Shown here in pieces: positions 56,928 to 64,000 of a DNA stretch of 64,000 bases. The stretch comes from Pantoea sp. AS-PWVM4. Its GTDB lineage: Bacteria; Pseudomonadota; Gammaproteobacteria; Enterobacterales; Enterobacteriaceae. Numbering within the stretch: position 1 is the first letter of the stretch; every line of letters begins with the position of its first letter. The position numbers and the translations under genes are program-made. A model generated the notes under the pieces. That model did no database searches and had not been told where the DNA came from. It saw nothing but the letters and a program-made list of their open reading frames with translations. The stretch spans positions 62,001 through 126,000 of the forward strand of contig NZ_ASZC01000002.1 in assembly GCF_000468095.1 (NCBI RefSeq), in the 5' to 3' direction.

Positions 56928-58352
56928 TCAAGGCTGGAACAGACCTACGCCGATTTCGTTCTCTTTACGCGTACGCGCAATCACCGACGCCGGGCTTTCT
57001 ACCACACGCAGGCCCATCTCGTCTTCTGTACGTACCACTTTGCCACGTAATGAGTTGGTATAAACATCGACGATTTCCACGTCAACGAACTTACCAATCA
57101 TGCCGACCGAGCCTTCGAAATTCACCACGCGGTTGTTTGCGGTACGACCTGACAGCTCCATCACGTTTTTACGTGAGGTACCTTCCACCAGGATGCGCTG
57201 CACGGTACCCAACATACGGCGGCTGATGCCCATCGCCTGCTGGTTGATGCGGTCTTGCAGGATGTACAGGCGTTGCTTCTTCTCCTCTTCCGGCACATCG
57301 TCCGGCAGGTCGGCCGCTGGCGTACCAGGGCGTGCGGAGTAGATAAAGCTAAAGCTCATGTCGAAATTGATATCGCCAATCAGCTTCATGGTCTGTTCGA
57401 AATCCTGCTGGGTTTCACCGGGGAAGCCGATGATAAAGTCGGAGCTGATTTCAATATCCGGACGCGCCACGCGCAGTTTACGGATGATCGCTTTGTACTC
57501 CAGCGCCGTGTGCGCGCGTTTCATCAGCGTCAGAATGCGGTCAGCGCCGCTCTGTACCGGCAGATGCAGGAAGCTGACCAGCTCCGGCGTATCACGGTAA
57601 ACCTCAATGATATCGTCCGTGAACTCAATCGGATGGCTGGTGGTGAAACGGATGCGGTCGATACCGTCAATCGCCGCCACCAGACGCAGCAGTTCAGCGA
57701 AGGTGCAGAAGTCACCGTCGAAGGTCGCGCCGCGATACGCGTTGACGTTCTGGCCCAGCAGGTTAACTTCGCGCACACCCTGGGCCGCCAACTGGGCGAT
57801 TTCCAGCAGAATGTCGTCACTTGGACGGCTCACTTCTTCGCCACGGGTGTAAGGCACCACGCAGAAAGTACAGTATTTGTTGCAGCCTTCCATGATGGAA
57901 ACAAACGCTGTCGGGCCTTCTGCACGCGGTTCGGGCAGACGGTCAAATTTCTCAATTTCCGGGAAGCTGATATCGACGATTGGACTTTTGCTGCCGCGCA
58001 CGGTGTTGATCATCTCCGGCAGGCGATGCAGCGTTTGTGGACCAAACACGATATCGACGCAGGGCGCGCGCTGGCGAATATGGTCGCCTTCCTGAGAAGC
58101 CACGCAGCCACCCACGCCAATGATGAGGTCGGGATTACGCTCTTTCAGCGTTTTCCAGCGTCCTAACTGATGGAAAACCTTCTCCTGTGCCTTCTCACGA
58201 ATGGAACAGGTGTTGAGCAGCAGAACGTCTGCCTCTTCGGCTTCCTCAGTCAGGGTGTAGCCGTGGGTGCTGTTCAGCAGGTCAGCCATCTTCGATGAAT
58301 CATACTCATTCATCTGACAGCCCCAGGTTTTGATATGCAGTTTTTTGGTCAT
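56928..58352 (-). CDS. miaB: MiaB tRNA-2-methylthio-N6-isopentenyladenosine synthase
   Basis: A 474-residue radical SAM methylthiotransferase that modifies A37 of tRNAs, the same length as E. coli. The N-terminal cluster cysteines lie in [28 protein letters not shown] and [12 protein letters not shown]; the radical SAM motif is CNKYCTFC (Tyr-to-Phe from E. coli). A TRAM domain ends the chain. Start at 58352 ([11 protein letters not shown]); an ATG four codons upstream is possible, and the longer frame to 58688 lies opposite ubiF. Divergent from ubiF. Confidence 0.97.
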   Translation of the reverse strand: MTKKLHIKTWGCQMNEYDSSKMADLLNSTHGYTLTEEAEEADVLLLNTCSIREKAQEKVFHQLGRWKTLKERNPDLIIGVGGCVASQEGDHIRQRAPCVDIVFGPQTLHRLPEMINTVRGSKSPIVDISFPEIEKFDRLPEPRAEGPTAFVSIMEGCNKYCTFCVVPYTRGEEVSRPSDDILLEIAQLAAQGVREVNLLGQNVNAYRGATFDGDFCTFAELLRLVAAIDGIDRIRFTTSHPIEFTDDIIEVYRDTPELVSFLHLPVQSGADRILTLMKRAHTALEYKAIIRKLRVARPDIEISSDFIIGFPGETQQDFEQTMKLIGDINFDMSFSFIYSARPGTPAADLPDDVPEEEKKQRLYILQDRINQQAMGISRRMLGTVQRILVEGTSRKNVMELSGRTANNRVVNFEGSVGMIGKFVDVEIVDVYTNSLRGKVVRTEDEMGLRVVESPASVIARTRKENEIGVGLFQP

Positions 58353-58513
58353 TGGACTAGCCATTAATTCAGTGCAGGTAAGTGCTGGGCGCGTATTGTA
58401 ATGCTTTGCTGCTGTTGTGACCAGTATAAGGGTAAGGGCTTTTCTGATCGTGACGTGAATTTCCGGTACACTTCGCACAATGAGCGCTGCGTTAGATATG
58501 AGGGATAACGGTA

Positions 58514-59686
58514 ATGCAGGATTCACATTTTGATGTGGTGGTGATTGGCGGCGGGATGGTTGGTGCAGCCCTGGCCTGCGGCCTGGCGCAGCAGCAATTC
58601 CGTGTGGCGGTGGTTGAGCGGGCTGAACCGGCCCCTTTTGATGCGGCGCGCGCGCCGGATGTTCGTATTTCCGCCATTGGTGCGTCATCGGTGGCGTTGC
58701 TGCAACAGCTTAACGTCTGGCCGCGTGTGCAGGCGATGCGTTGTGCACCTTACCGCAAGCTGGAAACCTGGGAATGGCAAACGGCCCATGTCACCTTTGA
58801 TGCGGCATCACTTGGTCTGCCTGAACTGGGTTATATGGTTGAGAACAGCGTGCTGCAACGCGCGTTGTGGGAAAAGATGCAGGAAGATGGGGTGACCTTA
58901 TGCGCCCCGGCCAGCCTGGATAATGTGCTGCCGCACAGCGGCGGTTGGCATGTGCAACTGGACAATGGCACCACGCTGGATGCCAGACTGGTGGTGGGGG
59001 CTGATGGTGCCAATTCTCGCGTGCGCCAATTGGCCGGGATTGGTGTGCATGGCTGGAACTACGCGCAATCTTGCATGTTGATTAGCGTCGAGTGTGAACA
59101 TGACGCCGGGGATGCCACCTGGCAACAGTTTACGCCGGAAGGGCCGCGCGCGTTCTTGCCGCTGTTCGGCAGGCATGCTTCGCTGGTGTGGTATGACGCG
59201 CCAGCACGTATTCGTCAGTTGCAGAGTTTGCCGTTGCCACAGCTGGAAAAAGAGATCCACGCGCATTTTCCGGCGCGCGTGGGGCGTTTTCAGGTGCAGG
59301 CGGCGGCATCCTTTCCGCTGGTGCGACGCCATGCAACGCGCTATGTCACCGCCGGGCTGGCATTGGTTGGCGATGCGGCGCATACCATCAATCCGTTGGC
59401 CGGGCAGGGGGTGAATCTTGGCTATCGTGATGTGGATGCGTTGCTGGATACGCTGGTGCAGGCGCGTAGTCAGGCGGAGTCGTGGTCATCGGCGGCGGTG
59501 TTGCAGCGTTATCAGCGCCAGCGCCGCAGAGATAATTTGTTGATGCAGGGCGGAATGGATCTGTTTTACTTCGCTTTCAGCAATAAACTGCCGCCGCTGC
59601 GTTTCGCCCGTAATCTGGGATTGATCGCTGCTGAGCACGCCGGTGCGTTAAAACGTCAGGTGCTGCGTTACGCGTTGGGGCTTTAA
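58514..59686 (+). CDS. ubiF: UbiF demethoxyubiquinone 5-hydroxylase
   Basis: A 390-residue flavin monooxygenase of ubiquinone synthesis, hydroxylating 2-octaprenyl-3-methyl-6-methoxy-1,4-benzoquinol. FAD motifs are [18 protein letters not shown] at the N-terminus, the DG motif [17 protein letters not shown] and [27 protein letters not shown]. It is next to the tRNA operon, with the same order as in E. coli. GAGGG precedes the ATG. Confidence 0.96.
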   Translation: MQDSHFDVVVIGGGMVGAALACGLAQQQFRVAVVERAEPAPFDAARAPDVRISAIGASSVALLQQLNVWPRVQAMRCAPYRKLETWEWQTAHVTFDAASLGLPELGYMVENSVLQRALWEKMQEDGVTLCAPASLDNVLPHSGGWHVQLDNGTTLDARLVVGADGANSRVRQLAGIGVHGWNYAQSCMLISVECEHDAGDATWQQFTPEGPRAFLPLFGRHASLVWYDAPARIRQLQSLPLPQLEKEIHAHFPARVGRFQVQAAASFPLVRRHATRYVTAGLALVGDAAHTINPLAGQGVNLGYRDVDALLDTLVQARSQAESWSSAAVLQRYQRQRRRDNLLMQGGMDLFYFAFSNKLPPLRFARNLGLIAAEHAGALKRQVLRYALGL

Positions 59687-59705
59687 TCTGGCATTTTTGC
59701 ACATT

Positions 59706-59772
59706 CCGTAGCGGCGCGATTTATCGCGCAGGTTTTAAAATCAAAAGAGCGCGATAAATCGCGCCGCTACGG
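59706..59772. repeat. Intergenic palindromic repeat, paired form
   Basis: Two 24-bp arms (59706-59729 and 59749-59772) are perfect reverse complements, 19 bp apart, with the same core as other copies. It lies between ubiF and the end of the convergent tRNA operon. Confidence 0.85.
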
Positions 59773-59802
59773 GGGATGTGTTTTTACATAAACCCAGAAA
59801 AC

Positions 59803-59830
59803 AATAAAGCCCGCAAAAGCGGGCTTTATT
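59803..59830 (-). terminator. Terminator of the tRNA operon
   Basis: AATAAAGCCCGC / GCGGGCTTTATT with a 4-base loop, followed on the minus strand by GTTTTC. Confidence 0.9.
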
Positions 59831-59838
59831 GTGCAATT

Positions 59839-59913
59839 TGGCTGGGGTGCAGGGATTCGAACCCCGGAATGCCGGAATCAGAATCCGGTGCCTTACCGCT
59901 TGGCGACACCCCA
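59839..59913 (-). tRNA. glnX: tRNA-Gln (CTG), glnX position
   Basis: 75-nt cloverleaf including encoded CCA; anticodon CTG in GGATTCTGATTCC; T-loop GTTCGAATC. It is the last gene of the tRNA operon. It differs from its neighbour only in a few compensated bases of the anticodon stem. Confidence 0.95.
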
Positions 59914-59941
59914 ATAGGTGTTTGGTCAAATTGTCTTTGTA

Positions 59942-60016
59942 TGGCTGGGGTGCAGGGATTCGAACCCCGGAATGGTGGAATCAGAATCCACTGCCTTACC
60001 GCTTGGCGACACCCCA
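59942..60016 (-). tRNA. glnV: tRNA-Gln (CTG), glnV position
   Basis: 75-nt cloverleaf with CCA and anticodon CTG; anticodon stem GTGGA/TCCAC where the next copy has CCGGA/TCCGG, a fully compensated change. Confidence 0.95.
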
Positions 60017-60024
60017 ATTTTATA

Positions 60025-60101
60025 TGGTGGCTACGACGGGAATCGAACCTGTGACCCCAGCATTATGAGTGCTGTGCTCTAACCAGCTGAGCTACGTAGC
60101 C
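60025..60101 (-). tRNA. metU: tRNA-Met elongator (CAT), metU position
   Basis: 77-nt cloverleaf with CCA and anticodon CAT (CACTCATAATGC). The first base pair is G-C, as in the elongator, not the unpaired C of the initiator. Identical to the metT copy. Confidence 0.95.
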
Positions 60102-60132
60102 AAATTGTACTGCTTTACATCACATCCGACGA

Positions 60133-60207
60133 TGGCTGGGATACCTGGATTCGAACCAGGGAATGCCGGTATCAAAAACCGGTGCCTTACCGCTTGGCGA
60201 TATCCCA
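60133..60207 (-). tRNA. glnW: tRNA-Gln (TTG), glnW position
   Basis: 75-nt cloverleaf with CCA and anticodon TTG (GGTTTTTGATACC). Acceptor stem TGGGATA/TATCCCA differs from the next copy (TGGGGTA/TACCCCA) by one compensated pair. Confidence 0.95.
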
Positions 60208-60241
60208 ATAGTCGACTCATATCCACGAGAGTTCATCGGAT

Positions 60242-60316
60242 TGGCTGGGGTACCTGGATTCGAACCAGGGAATGCCGGTATCAAAAACCGGTGCCTTACC
60301 GCTTGGCGATACCCCA
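60242..60316 (-). tRNA. glnU: tRNA-Gln (TTG), glnU position
   Basis: 75-nt cloverleaf with CCA and anticodon TTG, same body as glnW except one acceptor-stem pair. Confidence 0.95.
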
Positions 60317-60338
60317 TCCGGCTGCCGAAGACTGGAAA

Positions 60339-60423
60339 TGGTGCGGGAGGCGAGACTTGAACTCGCACACCTTGCGGCGCCAGAACCTAAATCTGGTGCG
60401 TCTACCAATTTCGCCACTCCCGC
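60339..60423 (-). tRNA. leuW: tRNA-Leu (TAG), leuW
   Basis: 85-nt class II tRNA with a long variable arm and CCA; anticodon TAG in GATTTAGGTTC; D-loop AAATTGGTAGACGC typical of tRNA-Leu. Confidence 0.96.
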
Positions 60424-60432
60424 AAAAAAAGA

Positions 60433-60509
60433 TGGTGGCTACGACGGGAATCGAACCTGTGACCCCAGCATTATGAGTGCTGTGCTCTAACCAGCTGAGC
60501 TACGTAGCC
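60433..60509 (-). tRNA. metT: tRNA-Met elongator (CAT), metT
   Basis: 77-nt cloverleaf with CCA and anticodon CAT; first gene of the seven-tRNA operon (metT-leuW-glnU-glnW-metU-glnV-glnX on the minus strand), as in E. coli. Confidence 0.95.
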
Positions 60510-60680
60510 ATCTTTTTTTCGCGCTACCTTCATCGGCGTTGCGGGGCGCATTATGCGTATTGAGCTTTGTAGCGTCAACAAATTTTTTACCGTTTTTCGC
60601 CTTAATGCGCCTGTTTGTCTGGCTTATAACCAGGCTGATGATTTATTCGGCAATTTTCGATCAATACAAACGCAACGGAT

Positions 60681-60707
60681 AAAAAAAGGGGCCATTTCTG
60701 GCCCCTG
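60681..60707 (-). terminator. Terminator after asnB
   Basis: AGGGGCC / GGCCCCT with a 6-base loop, followed by TTTTTTT on the minus strand, between asnB and the tRNA operon promoter. Confidence 0.9.
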
Positions 60708-60726
60708 TTGCTTGATATTAAAAATC

Positions 60727-62394
60727 TTATTTATAGGCAGACTGATGCACGCCTACCGCACGACCTGATGGATCGTCCATCGATTTGAACGCTTCATCCC
60801 ATTCAATCGCTTTTGCGGAAGAACAGGCCACCGACGGACCACCCGGCACACATTCAGCGGCACTCGGGATCGGGAACAGTTCTTCAAAGATCTCACGGTA
60901 CAGATACGCTTCTTTGGAGTTCGGCGTGTTGTACGGGAAGCGGAAGTGGGCGGTCGCCAGTTGTTGATCGCTAACCTGCTTCGCGGCCACTTCTTTCAGT
61001 GTGTCGATCCAGCTGTAACCTACACCGTCTGAGAACTGCTCTTTCTGACGCCATGCCACGCTTTCCGGCAGATATGAGGAGAAGCATTCACGCAGGATGT
61101 GTTTTTCCATCTTGCCGTTGCTGCCACACATTTTATCTTCCGGGTTGATGCGCATCGCGACATCCAGGAATTTCTTGTCGAGGAACGGCACACGCGCTTC
61201 CACACCCCAGGCTGACATCGCTTTGTTAGCACGGGCACAGTCATACATATGCAGTGCCAGCAGCTTACGCACGTTCTCCTCGTGGAACTCTTTGGCGTTC
61301 GGCGCTTTGTGGAAGTAGAGGTAGCCACCAAACACTTCATCAGCACCTTCGCCAGACAGCACCATTTTGATACCCATCGCTTTGATTTTACGCGACATCA
61401 GGTACATCGGCGTTGAGGCACGGATAGTGGTCACATCGTAGGTTTCGATGTGGTAAATCACATCACGAATTGCATCCAGACCTTCCTGCACGGTGAAGTG
61501 GATTTCATGGTGCACGGTGCCGAGATGTTCCGCGACCGATTTTGCCGCTTTCAGGTCCGGTGAACCTTCCAGACCTACCGCGAAGGAGTGCAGTTGCGGC
61601 CACCAGGCATCGCTCTTGTCATGATCTTCTACGCGTTTTGCCGCAAAACGTTTGGTCACTGCGGAGATAATGGACGAGTCCAGACCACCAGACAGCAGCA
61701 CGCCGTAGGGGACGTCTGACATCAGATGGCTTTTGACTGACTCTTCCAGCGCGGCTTTCAGACCGGCGGCATCAGTAACGTTGTGCTCAACGGCTTTGTA
61801 ATCCATCCAGTCACGCTGCCAGTAACGACGGATTTCGCCATCGGTGCTGGAGAGGTAGCTTCCCGGCGGGAATTCTTTGATGGAGCGGCACACCGGCACC
61901 AGCGCTTTCATTTCGGAAGCGACATAGAAGTTGCCGTGTTCATCGTTACCCATATACAGCGGGATGATACCGATATGGTCACGACCAATCAGATATTGTT
62001 GTTTCACGCTGTCCCACAGAATAAAGGCAAACATGCCTTGCAGGTCATCGAGGAAATCGACGCCTTTTTCCTGATACAGCGCGAGGATCACTTCACAGTC
62101 AGAACCGGTCTGGAACTGATAGCGATCGCTCAGTTCAGCACGCAGCGCCTGATGGTTGTAGATTTCACCGTTTACCGCCAGTACGTGGGTGTGATCGGCG
62201 TTGTACAGCGGCTGTGCGCCGTTGTTGACGTCAACAATTGACAGGCGCTCATGCGCCAGAATGGCTTTGTCATCGGCATAGACGCCTGACCAGTCCGGGC
62301 CGCGATGGCGCATCAGACGGGAACATTCCAGCGCTTTCTTGCGCAATTCAACAGGATCGGTTTTCAGATCCAGCACACCAAAAATCGAACACAT
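60727..62394 (-). CDS. asnB: AsnB glutamine-dependent asparagine synthetase B
   Basis: A 555-residue enzyme making asparagine from aspartate, ATP and glutamine. Cys2 (MCSIFGVLD) is the glutaminase nucleophile after Met removal; GEIYNHQALRAEL belongs to the N-terminal glutaminase domain. The C-terminal synthetase has the PPi loop SGGLDSSIIS and VLSGEGADEVFGGYLYFH. AGGAG precedes the ATG by six bases. It lies between nagD and the tRNA operon, as in E. coli. Confidence 0.97.
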   Translation of the reverse strand: MCSIFGVLDLKTDPVELRKKALECSRLMRHRGPDWSGVYADDKAILAHERLSIVDVNNGAQPLYNADHTHVLAVNGEIYNHQALRAELSDRYQFQTGSDCEVILALYQEKGVDFLDDLQGMFAFILWDSVKQQYLIGRDHIGIIPLYMGNDEHGNFYVASEMKALVPVCRSIKEFPPGSYLSSTDGEIRRYWQRDWMDYKAVEHNVTDAAGLKAALEESVKSHLMSDVPYGVLLSGGLDSSIISAVTKRFAAKRVEDHDKSDAWWPQLHSFAVGLEGSPDLKAAKSVAEHLGTVHHEIHFTVQEGLDAIRDVIYHIETYDVTTIRASTPMYLMSRKIKAMGIKMVLSGEGADEVFGGYLYFHKAPNAKEFHEENVRKLLALHMYDCARANKAMSAWGVEARVPFLDKKFLDVAMRINPEDKMCGSNGKMEKHILRECFSSYLPESVAWRQKEQFSDGVGYSWIDTLKEVAAKQVSDQQLATAHFRFPYNTPNSKEAYLYREIFEELFPIPSAAECVPGGPSVACSSAKAIEWDEAFKSMDDPSGRAVGVHQSAYK

Positions 62395-62546
62395 AACTGA
62401 CTCCTGATCTCACCCTGTGGGGATGTTATTTCTACGTTTGTCCGGCAGCATCGGCTGCGTGATGTATAAGAAAATGCGCTATTTGGTGGTGGTAATGCAA
62501 GCAAATTCACGATTGGTTGATAAAAAGAATGTTGTCATCGCAAATA

Positions 62547-62600
62547 AATTGAATTTTATTCAATTAAATAACCATTTCATTAGATGGTATCTAATGAAAT
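62547..62600. promoter_or_regulatory. Two adjacent AT-rich palindromes upstream of asnB
   Basis: AATTGAAT-TTT-ATTCAATT (62547-62565) and ATTTCATTAGAT-GGT-ATCTAATGAAAT (62574-62600), both perfect, lie about 150-205 bp upstream of the asnB start. They resemble operator sites; the binding protein is unknown. Confidence 0.45.
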
Positions 62601-62640
62601 CTCAATTCGGGCTATTTTGTGAACAAGGCAGGGCGCGATA

Positions 62641-62675
62641 AAAAGAAACCCGGCGAACTTTTTTGGTGCGCCGGG
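62641..62675 (-). terminator. Terminator after nagD
   Basis: CCCGGCG / CGCCGGG stem with a 13-base loop, followed by TTTCTTTTT on the minus strand. Confidence 0.8.
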
Positions 62676-62700
62676 CCATAAGTTTTGTTGATGGAGAGAA

Positions 62701-63453
62701 TCAGAACAGATCGATATCGGCAACCGAAGGATAAATCCAGTCCGGGCGGAACGGCATGGCATCAATATCGCTGAGTGTTGAAACACCCGACAACACCAGC
62801 ACCGTTTCCAGACCGGCCTGGAAACCGGCGAGAATATCGGTGCGCAGATTATCACCCACAATCACTGTTTCTTCGGAGTGCGCCTGCATCTTATTCAGCG
62901 CAGCACGCATGATATACGGGCTGGGTTTACCGACATAAAACGGTTTGCGCCCGGAGATCTTCTCAATGCCGGCACACAACGCGCCACAGGCCGGGACGAA
63001 ATTGCGCGCATGAGTATCCGGGTTGGTAGCGATAAAGCGCGCGCCGTTGGCAACAAAGAACGCCGCCTTATGCATCATCTCCCAGTTAAAGGAGCGCGTT
63101 TCGCCGACGATGACGAAATCCGGATTGATATCGGTGATGGTGAATCCCGCCTTGTACAGCTCATGAATCAGCGCGCCTTCGCCAATCACATAGGCTTTTT
63201 TCCCTTCCTGACGGCGCAGAAAATCGGCCGTAGCCATTGCCGAGGTGTAGAACACCGAATCCGGCACTTCAATGCCAGAAGAGGCAAAACGGTTTGCCAA
63301 ATCCTTCGCTGTTTGTGAGGGATAGTTGGTCAGCACCACCAGCGGCATCTTTTTTTCAAGGATGCGTTGCAGGAACTCCTGGGCACCAGGAACGGCGGTG
63401 TTGTCGTGCATCAACACACCGTCGATGTCACAGATTACGCTTTTAATTGTCAT
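62701..63453 (-). CDS. nagD: NagD (UmpH) HAD-family nucleotide phosphatase
   Basis: A 250-residue HAD-IIA phosphatase, mainly a UMP phosphatase in E. coli: motif I CDIDGVLMHDN, motif II VVLTNYPSQT, Lys in YVGKPSPYIMR and motif IV VIVGDNLRTDILAG. The ATG at 63453 gives the E. coli length. Last gene of the nag operon, 39 bp after nagC; why a nucleotide phosphatase sits with amino-sugar genes is not known. Confidence 0.97.
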   Translation of the reverse strand: MTIKSVICDIDGVLMHDNTAVPGAQEFLQRILEKKMPLVVLTNYPSQTAKDLANRFASSGIEVPDSVFYTSAMATADFLRRQEGKKAYVIGEGALIHELYKAGFTITDINPDFVIVGETRSFNWEMMHKAAFFVANGARFIATNPDTHARNFVPACGALCAGIEKISGRKPFYVGKPSPYIMRAALNKMQAHSEETVIVGDNLRTDILAGFQAGLETVLVLSGVSTLSDIDAMPFRPDWIYPSVADIDLF

Positions 63454-63492
63454 AGATTGCATCCGGTATGGCCTGCCTGGGGCAGGCATCGA

Positions 63493-64000
63493 TTACTCTT
63501 CCAGCAGATGTTGCAGCAGAATGCCATTCAGCATCGCGCGTTTTGCCAACGCAAAAGCGCCGATGGCGGAGCGATGATCCAGTTCTGAGCGTACCACAGG
63601 CAGATTTTTACGAAACGCATTCAGTGCCTGGGTATTAATGCAGCCTTCAATCGCCGGAAACAGCACTTTATCGGCCTCGGTAATTTCACCGGCCAGCACC
63701 ACTTTCTGCGGATTAAACAGGTTAATGGCAATCGCGATGGCTTTTCCGAGATAGCGACCGACATATTCGATCACTTCGCATGCCAGCGCATCGCCCTGAT
63801 TGGCTGCGCGACAGATTTGCGGCATCTGGCAATCGCTGAGAGTCAGCGAGCTGGGATAGCCCTGATTCAACAGATGGCGCACCCGGTTTTCAATCGCCCC
63901 ATTGGCGGCGATGGTTTCCAGACAGCCGAAGTTGCCACAATGGCAGCGCTCGCCCAGCGGATCGACCTGGATATGGCCAATTTCGCCCACGTTGCCATTG
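63493..64000 (-). CDS. nagC: NagC repressor, C-terminal part (5' end outside window)
   Basis: ROK-family repressor of N-acetylglucosamine genes; about the last 168 residues are present. The sequence GNVGEIGHIQVDPLGERCHCGNFGCLETIAANGAIE includes the ROK zinc-site cysteines (CHCGNFGC); later LFNPQKVVLAGEI and VVRSELDHRSAIGAFALAKRAMLNGILLQHLLEE match E. coli NagC. The N-terminal helix-turn-helix lies beyond the right edge. Frame open to the last base. Confidence 0.96.
   Translation of the reverse strand, partial: NGNVGEIGHIQVDPLGERCHCGNFGCLETIAANGAIENRVRHLLNQGYPSSLTLSDCQMPQICRAANQGDALACEVIEYVGRYLGKAIAIAINLFNPQKVVLAGEITEADKVLFPAIEGCINTQALNAFRKNLPVVRSELDHRSAIGAFALAKRAMLNGILLQHLLEE

Larger units (their letters stand above)
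62395..62700. other. asnB-nagD intergenic region
   Basis: 306 bp with no ORF. It carries the nagD terminator on the right, two AT-rich palindromes (62547-62565 and 62574-62600), and the asnB promoter and ribosome site on the left. Confidence 0.6.

Noticed and set aside
9352..59772. CRISPR array or insertion-sequence ends for the repeated palindromes
   Set aside because: Copies are single, far apart, without regular spacers, and no transposase lies between any pair in the window.

Overview
The window is ordinary chromosome from a gamma-proteobacterium of the order Enterobacterales, most likely a Pantoea or close Erwiniaceae relative. The right half (about 34.3-64.0 kb) follows the Escherichia coli nag-to-tatE block almost gene for gene: nagC-nagD-asnB, the metT-leuW-glnUW-metU-glnVX tRNA operon, ubiF, miaB-ybeZ-ybeY-corC-lnt, gltIJKL, ybeL, leuS-lptE-holA-nadD, rsfS-rlmH-mrdA-mrdB-rlpA, dacA, ybeD-lipB, lipA and tatE. 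Several E. coli neighbours are absent (crcB, ybeF, cobC and the hscC/rihA group). Assignment to Pantoea/Erwinia is inference from protein similarity and gene order, not from a search.

The left half (0-34.3 kb) is a mosaic of transport and catabolic units. It opens with the 3' end of proX and a drug-type MFS exporter. Next comes a FadR-type regulator facing a branched-chain-amino-acid-type ABC operon, in which permease LivM and both ATPases LivG and LivF are one 822-residue polypeptide, translationally coupled to a cytosine-deaminase-like amidohydrolase. A complete fructose-type PTS operon follows: PRD regulator, EIIA, EIIBC and a class II aldolase. After it lie an orphan lipoprotein, a P-type cation ATPase, an AI-2E-type permease, a DUF1272 zinc protein, an RcnB-like periplasmic protein, a SupH phosphatase, an iron alcohol dehydrogenase, gntT with two GntR-type operators, hcxB, yohP, pagP and cspE.

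Between cspE and tatE, where E. coli has crcB and ybeM, there is a GNAT acetyltransferase, a MocR regulator and a divergent operon. That operon joins a 4,5-dihydroxyphthalate-decarboxylase-like protein, a YbeM amidase and a complete polar amino-acid ABC importer. This is the best candidate here for an undescribed, self-contained uptake-and-catabolism unit; its substrate cannot be read from the sequence.

Smaller features include at least two very short membrane-protein genes (yohP and an unrecognised 32-residue one), a probable small RNA ending at a strong orphan terminator near 19.75 kb, the SroC position between gltI and gltJ with a CA-rich GcvB-type target in the gltI leader, and a dispersed intergenic palindrome family with core GGCGCGATAAATCGCGCC. 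I see no insertion sequence, prophage, CRISPR array or rRNA. Start codons were chosen by Shine-Dalgarno spacing and alignment from memory to E. coli homologues; several key genes appear to use GTG or TTG.
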